From Pseudomonas syringae (GTDB taxonomy: Bacteria > Pseudomonadota > Gammaproteobacteria > Pseudomonadales > Pseudomonadaceae): a DNA stretch of 64,000 nt. The DNA lies in assembly GCF_021605415.1 (NCBI RefSeq), contig NZ_WKEQ01000023.1, forward strand, positions 1-64,000. The letters are read 5' to 3'. Every line of letters starts with the position of its first letter. The first letter of the stretch is position 1. A program made the translations under genes and the position numbers. Positions 42,160-48,279 of the stretch are shown one piece after another. Below the pieces are notes generated by a model. That model had not been told where the DNA came from and ran no database searches. It saw only the letters and a list, made by a program, of their open reading frames with translations.

Positions 42160-42667
42160 GGTGGAAATCCTCTTGCTCGATCAGCATTTCGCGAGACTGC
42201 TCAAACAGACGCTGCAGGTTTTCGGGAAAGGCAGGCCCGGATGTCGAACGGGGAAACGGCTGCAAAAATGGCTTCAGTGCGTCCAGTTCAAGCAACTGTT
42301 CGTCGTGAGTGAAAAACGGCTGTTTGTGTTCGATCACCTGAGCGATGAGCAAGCGCTTTTCGACACTCAAATGCTGCCAGTCGGACGCCTGGCTGGCGCG
42401 CTTCAACACTTGATCGCTGTAGCCTTGGCGTTGAATGTCCATTTCCGAATGGAGGACGTCCATGAACGGATAATAGGCATCTTGCAGGTGGCGGCTTTTC
42501 TTCCAGATGATTGCATCGCAGATACCGATCTGGTCGAAACTCATCAGCACCTGGCGCTGGTAAAAGTTGTTGAAAAAACCCAGTGACCGGGCGCGCAGAT
42601 CGGGATCGCCATGATGCATGCCCATGAAAACAGTGGCATCGATGAGCGGCAGGAGGGCATCAACCAT
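42149..42667 (-). CDS. Unknown protein, 172 aa, PIN-like/DUF6190-like start
   Basis: A 172-residue soluble protein. The N-terminus PLIDATVFMGMHHGDPDLR and the stretch FDQIGICDAIIW, then RHLQDAYYPFMDVLH, recall a PIN-like fold family (DUF6190) that I associate with natural-product loci, but this is from memory and unverified. Several conserved Asp residues could bind metal. It overlaps the aminotransferase gene by 8 bp and the aldolase gene by 11 bp, so it is an integral member of the cluster. The frame can extend to 42811, but the ATG at 42667 is the natural start. Confidence 0.6.
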   Translation of the reverse strand: MVDALLPLIDATVFMGMHHGDPDLRARSLGFFNNFYQRQVLMSFDQIGICDAIIWKKSRHLQDAYYPFMDVLHSEMDIQRQGYSDQVLKRASQASDWQHLSVEKRLLIAQVIEHKQPFFTHDEQLLELDALKPFLQPFPRSTSGPAFPENLQRLFEQSREMLIEQEDFHHVW

Positions 42668-43838
42668 GATAGTTCTCCAGTGCCAGGGCAATGGTTTGGA
42701 CTGCGAGCTGGAACTCTTCAGGTTTGCGTGCCAAGGCCAGGCGAATGTATTTCTGCCCTGCCTGTGGATTGCTCCAGTAGAAGTATTTGCCGGGCAAAAC
42801 GTAAACGTCATAGCGCGTCAGATACTCTTGAAGATGATCGGCCGAGATGTCATCGCGCAGGATCTCGAACCAGGCCACACTGGTTTCGACCTTAGGCTCC
42901 AGATAGTGCAAGAAGCTTCCCTGCAAATGACGCCGGGCGAACTTGCGATTGACATCAAGCACGCTACGAACCGACTCGAAGTCGTCGTCGCGACTGTCGT
43001 TGATGTATTGCGTCACGACATTGAGGATGAACGGTGAGACGTTCAGCAGAACACTGGTCACCAGGCTGTAGACGTCTGCGTTGATGTCTTCGCTGGACAT
43101 GATCGTGGCGCACTTGGTGTCTTGCAGCGGCCACGTCTTGCCGGTGTCCTCCATGATGATGTACTGCGTGCCGATGTCATCAAGAATCCCATAGGCGTCA
43201 AACCGGCTGCCGCCGGCAGTCTTGATGAACGCGGCGAAGCAGAAATCCAGAATGAGCAGCTTGCCGTGATCCTTGCAGTAACGCGCCACCTCCACGAAGG
43301 TGTCCGCGCCCACGGCGAACATGCTTGAGCCGGTCGGGTTGTTAGGGTCGACGAGGAAAATCGCATCGACATCTGCCGCTGCAGTGCGCAGGTTCGCGTA
43401 GACCTCTTTCGATGAGCTGAACAGCGCTTCGTCGAGCGGCGTCAGCGGGACTTCCATGTGTTTGAGCAAGTCATGCAAGTTATCAAAGCACGGTTCAATC
43501 AGGCCTACGCGCATATTGCGTTTGCGCAAATAGGTGGCGGTGATATGCATGGCAATCGACGCCGCGTACACCAGATAGATTTCATCGTGGCGCTGGAGTG
43601 CATGATGCTGCCCGTGAAACGTAAAAAAAGCATGAATGAATTCTTGCTCGCTCTGATATTGGCTTTGCCCTTGAGCGCGGTACCAGAGTTCCGGAAGGCG
43701 ATTCACGATCAACCTTTGGGTGACACTTTGATCCTGGTGTGTATGGGCATCTGCAAGATTGAAACGGGTTTTCAAGGCAGATATTTCGTGTTGGGTGATA
43801 TCTTGCTTGGTTTGCAGGCGGCTACTTACGGCACTCAT
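42660..43838 (-). CDS. PLP-dependent aminotransferase-like enzyme (class I/II fold)
   Basis: A 392-residue fold-type I PLP enzyme. Marks: FLVDPNNPTGSS (Asn contacting PLP), LLILDFCFAAF (Asp198 at the pyridine nitrogen), MEDTGKTWPLQD (Schiff-base Lys234) and YIRLALA (Arg that binds the carboxylate). The N-terminal 80 residues diverge from ordinary aminotransferases. It could be an aminotransferase, a decarboxylase or a C-C bond-forming enzyme. It is the first gene of the leftward operon; its ATG lies about 113 bp from the centre of a lux box, consistent with quorum-sensing activation. Confidence 0.85.
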   Translation of the reverse strand: MSAVSSRLQTKQDITQHEISALKTRFNLADAHTHQDQSVTQRLIVNRLPELWYRAQGQSQYQSEQEFIHAFFTFHGQHHALQRHDEIYLVYAASIAMHITATYLRKRNMRVGLIEPCFDNLHDLLKHMEVPLTPLDEALFSSSKEVYANLRTAAADVDAIFLVDPNNPTGSSMFAVGADTFVEVARYCKDHGKLLILDFCFAAFIKTAGGSRFDAYGILDDIGTQYIIMEDTGKTWPLQDTKCATIMSSEDINADVYSLVTSVLLNVSPFILNVVTQYINDSRDDDFESVRSVLDVNRKFARRHLQGSFLHYLEPKVETSVAWFEILRDDISADHLQEYLTRYDVYVLPGKYFYWSNPQAGQKYIRLALARKPEEFQLAVQTIALALENYHG

Positions 43839-43941
43839 TTTATTATTCCTGGTTGAGTTGATTAGTCATCAGTCCGTTCTTAAGCAATCAGGCAGTTGGG
43901 CTTGGAACGCTTGTATGGTTATTGCTTCGGATTCGCTCTGC

Positions 43942-43961
43942 AACTGTACTTAAGTGCAAAA
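43942..43961. promoter_or_regulatory. lux box, copy 1
   Basis: AACTGTACTTAAGTGCAAAA is an inverted copy of the box at 44020 with 17 of its bases shared (TGCACTTAAGTACAGTT on the opposite strand). It fits NNCTG-N10-CAn of LuxR-type sites and is the nearer one to the leftward biosynthetic operon. Confidence 0.75.
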
Positions 43962-44019
43962 TTAGTTAATGTTTTATGAATGATGGTCGAGTAATGGGGC
44001 GATCGTTAAGTTTTCATCC

Positions 44020-44039
44020 ACCTGCACTTAAGTACAGTT
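44020..44039. promoter_or_regulatory. lux box, copy 2
   Basis: ACCTGCACTTAAGTACAGTT matches the 20-bp LuxR-type consensus NNCTG-N10-CAGNN exactly and lies 93 bp upstream of the luxI-type ATG. Together with copy 1 it gives LuxR control of both divergent transcripts. Confidence 0.8.
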
Positions 44040-44131
44040 GTTTTTTGATGATCTACTCGTCAGTCTGTATCGCTGTGCAAACGACTGTCTTGTCGGGCGA
44101 ACTTCTTTAAATTGTGGGAACTGTATTGCGC

Positions 44132-44788
44132 ATGAACAAAGTCAGCTTTTGCAGTGTCGACTACGCCAGCGCTTCGCCAGAACTGCTGGGTAATCTTTAT
44201 GGATTAAGAAAGGAAGTATTTGCCGACCGCTTGAACTGGAAAGTTCACGTCCATGGCGAACATGAAGTAGATGAATACGACAATGCTTTTTCGACCTATC
44301 TGGTCGGGTCGTTTTTGAATGTTCCGCTGGCCAGCGTGCGTCTGATCAATACGGTACATCCTTATATGGTAGAGGGGCCGTTCCGCAGTTTCTTCACCCA
44401 CGCATTACCCAAGCGCGGCTCGGTAGCAGAATCGAGCCGTTTTTTCGTGGACAAGACTCGCTCCCGGGCATTGGGGCTGGGGCGACTGCCACTGACGGAA
44501 ATGCTGCTCTTGGCCATGCACAGTCACGCCGCCCGTTCGGGTCTTGATTCGGTCATTACCGTGGTCAGTCATGCCATGTCGCGAATCGTCCGCAAGGCCG
44601 GATGGCACTATGATGTGCTGGATGTTGGCGAGGCTTCACCGGGAGAGAAAGTGCTCCTGCTGGATATGCCGATCACCCTCGAGAATGATCGACGACTCAA
44701 AGAGGTCATTGAGTCGAAGAACGGGCATCCGTTGCACGAAGTGCTTGAGCTTGACTGCTCGCCGGGCGTGACGAGCGTGTCTACATGA
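44132..44788 (+). CDS. LuxI-family acyl-homoserine-lactone synthase
   Basis: A 218-residue autoinducer synthase. Conserved residues are visible: YGLRKEVFADRLNWKV (Arg, Phe, Trp), HEVDEYDN (Asp-Asp), ASVRLINT (Arg), VAESSRFFVDK (Glu, Ser-Arg-Phe) and MHSHAARSG. It joins S-adenosylmethionine to an acyl carrier or CoA thioester to make an AHL; the chain length cannot be read. An upstream GTG at 44114 is in frame; the ATG at 44132 gives the standard N-terminus. The gene converges on luxR, their 3' ends overlapping by 8 bp. Confidence 0.92.
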   Translation: MNKVSFCSVDYASASPELLGNLYGLRKEVFADRLNWKVHVHGEHEVDEYDNAFSTYLVGSFLNVPLASVRLINTVHPYMVEGPFRSFFTHALPKRGSVAESSRFFVDKTRSRALGLGRLPLTEMLLLAMHSHAARSGLDSVITVVSHAMSRIVRKAGWHYDVLDVGEASPGEKVLLLDMPITLENDRRLKEVIESKNGHPLHEVLELDCSPGVTSVST

Positions 44789-45530
44789 GCATCGCAGGAT
44801 CCAGCAACCCCAGGCTGACCGCCTTATAAACCGCCTGCTTGGCGTTGCACACCTGTAGTTTGTCGACAATATTGGACATGTGGAATTTCACCGTGCGAAC
44901 AGAGATCGCATGGATCGCCGCTATTTCGCTATACGCCTTGCCCATGATGACCCATCTGAGAACCCCCATTTCCCGGTCGGACAGTTGGGCATCGCGCAGC
45001 TCAGGAAACAGGTCGCTCGGGCTGACACTGGCGGTCAGATCGTCATGGAGCTGTATCAGAGCCATCTGAATGGCGGCCGTCTGTTGTTCGATAGCGTGTG
45101 CAAATTCCGTTCTGTGCCGGCTATTGCTGCAAAGGCTGAGCGCCGCAAACAAGCCGTTTGAATCGTGCAGGCTGAAGGTGAAACCCGTTGAGATCCGATA
45201 CCGTTGCGACAAGGCGAACACCTCAGTGCCTCGTCCCGGCTCTGAATGTTCGAGTGCCTCTTGCCAGGAAAACGGCGCGACGGATTTAAGACCATGAATG
45301 ATAACCGGATCTATCAGGTGATAGTTGGCGGCCTTATAAGCATCGATCCAGTGTTTGGGGTAATTTGAAAAAATCCGTGGCTGGACCTGGTGCATCTTGT
45401 GCGTAATGAAATAAGCATAGTGGCACTCGCCCAATGATTTTAAATGCGGTTCAAGCAATCCTTTAAGTCGCTGATTAAGCTCGAGTCCATCATTGGTCGA
45501 TGTGCGGGCATGAAAATTGTGCGCAGCCAT
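44781..45530 (-). CDS. LuxR-family quorum-sensing transcriptional regulator
   Basis: A 249-residue receptor. The autoinducer-binding domain shows conserved YPKHWIDAYKAANYHLIDPV (Trp, Tyr, Asp-Pro) and SVAPFSWQEAL (Pro-Phe-x-Trp). The C-terminal LuxR HTH is LSDREMGVLRWVIMGKAYSE followed by IAAIHAISVRTVKFHMSNI. It should bind the AHL from the convergent synthase and activate at the lux boxes at 43942 and 44020. Ligand-contacting residues appear intact, so it is not obviously a plant-signal orphan type. Confidence 0.92.
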   Translation of the reverse strand: MAAHNFHARTSTNDGLELNQRLKGLLEPHLKSLGECHYAYFITHKMHQVQPRIFSNYPKHWIDAYKAANYHLIDPVIIHGLKSVAPFSWQEALEHSEPGRGTEVFALSQRYRISTGFTFSLHDSNGLFAALSLCSNSRHRTEFAHAIEQQTAAIQMALIQLHDDLTASVSPSDLFPELRDAQLSDREMGVLRWVIMGKAYSEIAAIHAISVRTVKFHMSNIVDKLQVCNAKQAVYKAVSLGLLDPAMLM

Positions 45531-45790
45531 AGAAATTCCTTTTTGTTATAACTTTCAGTCCTTGATGTGCCATGGCGGTATTTCAGGCCCGATTGATAGT
45601 CAGCTACCTAGGGTATGTAGTAAAGAAAAAAGGTCACTACGAAATCATATAAGGTGCAGTGCCGCCAGACTGTAAATAGTATCCGGCGGATGAGGTCCTT
45701 AAGATGTCAGCAGTCAACGGTATTCGCACAGTGCAGCGGTATACAGAATGCTCATTGATTCCTGTGCTCAACCGTTGAGGCCATTTGACA

Positions 45791-46429
45791 TTAGTTGGGT
45801 TTTACAGTTCTCGATTCAAGTAGGCCAGCCTGGACTGCCGGACGGGATTCGATGAGCTGAAGCCACCGATTCAAATGAGTGAATGCCGAGATATCCAGCG
45901 CCAGTTCTTCATGAGTTCGAAGCCATGGGAAGGCGGCGATGTCGGCAATGGAATAGTGGTTCGAGGCCAGGTAACGGCTGGTGGCCAGTCTTTCATTCAC
46001 CACACCATAAATTCGCAGTGATTCTTTGCGGTAACGCGCAATGGCCTCTTCGTTATGGGTCGTGCTGCCATGCAGAAACCACCAGAGTTGGCCCAGCATC
46101 GGGCCGATGGCTCCGACCTGAAAGAACAACCACTGCTGAACCGCAAGCCGGTCGGCAGGCAACTCAGGGTTCAGGAAATCAAACTTGTCGGACAGATAAC
46201 CAAGGATCGCGCCCGATTCAAATACGCAAAGACCGGCTTGATGATCGACGATGGCGGGAATCTTCCCGTTCGGGTTGATCTGCAGGTATTCAGAGGAATG
46301 CTGCCAGCCTTTTCCCAGGTCGAGCTTGACCTGTTCGTAATCGATTTTTGCCTCTTTCAGGAAAATGCTGATCTTCTGCCCGTTCGGTGTATCAGCCGTG
46401 TAGAGGGTGAGGGAATGCGCTGTGGTCAT
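45791..46429 (-). CDS. Glutathione S-transferase, YfcG/Ure2-like
   Basis: A 212-residue GST. The N-terminal thioredoxin-like domain begins with LYTADTPNGQKISIFLKEA; TPNGQK is the Nu-class active site (Thr-x-Asn), followed by NPNGKIPAIVD and FESGAILGYL (Glu-Ser binding glutathione). The C-terminal helical domain has SIADIAAFPWLR. Such enzymes show disulfide-bond reductase or peroxidase activity. The ATG at 46429 has GGAG eight bases upstream. A MarR-type operator lies just upstream, shared with the divergent E1-fragment gene. Confidence 0.9.
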   Translation of the reverse strand: MTTAHSLTLYTADTPNGQKISIFLKEAKIDYEQVKLDLGKGWQHSSEYLQINPNGKIPAIVDHQAGLCVFESGAILGYLSDKFDFLNPELPADRLAVQQWLFFQVGAIGPMLGQLWWFLHGSTTHNEEAIARYRKESLRIYGVVNERLATSRYLASNHYSIADIAAFPWLRTHEELALDISAFTHLNRWLQLIESRPAVQAGLLESRTVKPN

Positions 46430-46444
46430 GGCTCGTCTCCACTG

Positions 46445-46464
46445 ATTGTAGTTGCAGTTGCAAT
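46445..46464. promoter_or_regulatory. MarR-type operator between the GST and E1-fragment genes
   Basis: ATTGTAGTTGCAGTTGCAAT contains two overlapping TTGCA halves in inverted layout and resembles the perfect site GTTGCAATTGCAAC at 48173. This places the GST and the E1-fragment gene in the same regulon as the MarR/AceE locus. Confidence 0.65.
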
Positions 46465-46522
46465 CATGTTGAGGCGTGCAGTATGGTTCAAGAATGACGA
46501 AACGCACGGAGAGCTTCGAAAA

Positions 46523-47635
46523 ATGATTGGTTTTTCCAGTTTCAGCAAAACTCAGGAAACCGGCCTGGCGGCTCAGGCCTGTATCGACAAGATCCGAAAC
46601 CTTGCCCATCGGTTCGACGAAGAATGTTCTTCTCCGCTGTACACCATGATTGATATCGCCAATGGACTGGAAAAGGATCCGCAGATGAAGAAAAACGTCT
46701 GGGTGGTTCGATCCAACAAGCGAGCCAGGGTTGAAGGGACTCACTCAAGGATCAGCGCGTGGCCCCTGCGTTTCAGTCCGCAAGCGCGGGCCAGTGAACG
46801 GCCGCTGCTGTACCTGACCAGCTCAGCGACGTCCGCCGAGCTTTGCGCGTTGTCGACCGAGTCGGACGAGCGCGGAATTTTCTGCAACGACATCGAAACA
46901 ATGCCCTCCACCTGGCCCAAGGGTGCCCATCCCTGGGTACCGATGTGGCTGGTCGCCAACTCGCGCTGTTTGCCTTTTGATCCTGCCAGCGGTGCCGAGG
47001 CACGCGCCATTGCGATCGAGGCGTTGAAGCGTCTGTATATCGACGGCAATGACGGCTTTTACTACATGGCGCTGCACGACGAACCCAACGATTTCATTGG
47101 GCCAATCAATGCGCTCGATGCCGGCGCCGCACTCAAGGGGATGTACCGGATTCGCGAGATTGCAGGCCCAGCCGATCAACCGCAGGTACGCTTGCTAGGC
47201 GCGGGCCTGGCCTTGCGAACCGTGGTGTCGGCGGCCCGGATTCTGCTGGATGATTGGGGTGTGGCCAGCGAACTCTGGAGCTGCCCCAGCTACACCCGCC
47301 TGGCGCGCGATGCCGACAGGGCGGCGCGCTGGAATCGACTGAATCCCGACTCGCCTCGGCGATCCTCGCATTTGCGCGACTGCCTGACTACCGAAGACAC
47401 CCCGGTGATCGCCGTGACCGGCTATGCACAGCATGTGGCCGATCAGATTGGCGGGCACCTGTCGTGCCGTTTCGTCGCGCTCGGCGCTGACTCGATCAGT
47501 TCACTGGCGGCCCGTCCGGTGTCGGGCACCATTAATGAACACTGGATCGTCACCCTGGCTCTGCGCGCCCTGGCCGAGGACGGCATCCTTTCACCGGCAC
47601 TCGTGGAGCAGGCCATGCGGCGGTATCTGCTGTGA
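46523..47635 (+). CDS. Orphan pyruvate dehydrogenase E1 (AceE) C-terminal-domain protein
   Basis: A 370-residue protein whose residues from about 136 onward match the C-terminal part of AceE: HPWVPMWLVAN...LPFDP aligns with the end of its middle domain, and FYYMALHDEP, LKGMYRIRE, LLGAGLALRTVVSAA, DVWS-like SELWSCPSYTRLARDAD and DSISSLAARP align with the transketolase C-terminal domain of the full paralogue at 48280. All thiamine diphosphate residues are missing. The first 135 residues are not recognisably AceE. The frame is open for over 370 codons, so it may still be a functional protein (regulatory or decoy subunit) or an eroding duplicate. Confidence 0.75.
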   Translation: MIGFSSFSKTQETGLAAQACIDKIRNLAHRFDEECSSPLYTMIDIANGLEKDPQMKKNVWVVRSNKRARVEGTHSRISAWPLRFSPQARASERPLLYLTSSATSAELCALSTESDERGIFCNDIETMPSTWPKGAHPWVPMWLVANSRCLPFDPASGAEARAIAIEALKRLYIDGNDGFYYMALHDEPNDFIGPINALDAGAALKGMYRIREIAGPADQPQVRLLGAGLALRTVVSAARILLDDWGVASELWSCPSYTRLARDADRAARWNRLNPDSPRRSSHLRDCLTTEDTPVIAVTGYAQHVADQIGGHLSCRFVALGADSISSLAARPVSGTINEHWIVTLALRALAEDGILSPALVEQAMRRYLL

Positions 47636-47647
47636 TGCAGTGATCAC

Positions 47648-48100
47648 TTAGCTGGATCGTGCACTGTTACGTGCAGAAGAGGCCGCACGCTCCAGGGCGT
47701 CGCTGAAAAAACGTTGCTGCTCGGCATCGAATTGCGACAGAAAAAGTTCGTCGACGGCGCCTTCGTAAATCTTCCACATTTTTTTGCGCAGCATTTTTCC
47801 GCTCGGGGTGATGGTTGCGTAAGCGCCGCGTGCATCGTCACCGGCGCGGGTTCGCTCGACCAGGCCTTCCGCTTCCAGACGGTCGATCAAGCGCGTGAGG
47901 TTGTAGCGTTCGATGGCCATGACGTCGGCCAGTTCGTTCATGCGTCGGCTGCCACCGGCACCGCTTTCGATTCCCCACAGCGCATCGTACCAAGCGTAGG
48001 CGGGGAGCCCGGCCGCAGCGAGTCGGCGCTCGATTTCCCTGATCAGGCAGCGGTGCGCCCTGACGAATCTGAACCAGGTATCCGGCTCGTTTGTAGACAT
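47648..48100 (-). CDS. MarR-family winged-helix regulator
   Basis: A 150-residue MarR protein: RFVRAHRCLIREIERRLAAAG (dimer helix), LADVMAIERYNLTRLIDRLEAEGLVERTRAGDD (recognition helix and wing, two adjacent segments), RGAYATITPSGKML. The ATG at 48100 has AAGGTGA upstream and lies 29 bp from the operator at 48129. It sits divergently between the AceE paralogue and the E1 fragment and shares TTGCAA-type operators with both promoters and the GST promoter. Confidence 0.9.
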   Translation of the reverse strand: MSTNEPDTWFRFVRAHRCLIREIERRLAAAGLPAYAWYDALWGIESGAGGSRRMNELADVMAIERYNLTRLIDRLEAEGLVERTRAGDDARGAYATITPSGKMLRKKMWKIYEGAVDELFLSQFDAEQQRFFSDALERAASSARNSARSS

Positions 48101-48128
48101 GAGTCACCTTTTTTCGCAAATAGATTTA

Positions 48129-48142
48129 GTTGCAATTGTAAC
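48129..48142. promoter_or_regulatory. MarR operator, copy proximal to marR
   Basis: GTTGCAATTGTAAC is one base from the perfect palindrome at 48173 and lies 29 bp before the MarR start. It suits autorepression. Confidence 0.75.
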
Positions 48143-48172
48143 GCGCAGCACGATAAATTCCGGAGCATCATT

Positions 48173-48186
48173 GTTGCAATTGCAAC
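48173..48186. promoter_or_regulatory. MarR operator, perfect palindrome before the AceE paralogue
   Basis: GTTGCAATTGCAAC is a perfect 14-bp inverted repeat about 94 bp upstream of the aceE-like start and 44 bp (four helix turns) from the first copy, suited to cooperative binding on one face of the helix. Confidence 0.8.
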
Positions 48187-48279
48187 GACATGCTTCCTGA
48201 AGGACCGGTATCCACCGATGCCCCTTCGCCATGGTACCGAACGAATCGGTGCCCCAGCTGCACTATCCAGGAGACGACG

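Noticed and set aside
46055..46522. Long upstream extension of the E1-fragment frame
   Set aside because: It runs antisense through the GST gene; the ATG at 46523 just after the MarR operator is the sensible start.
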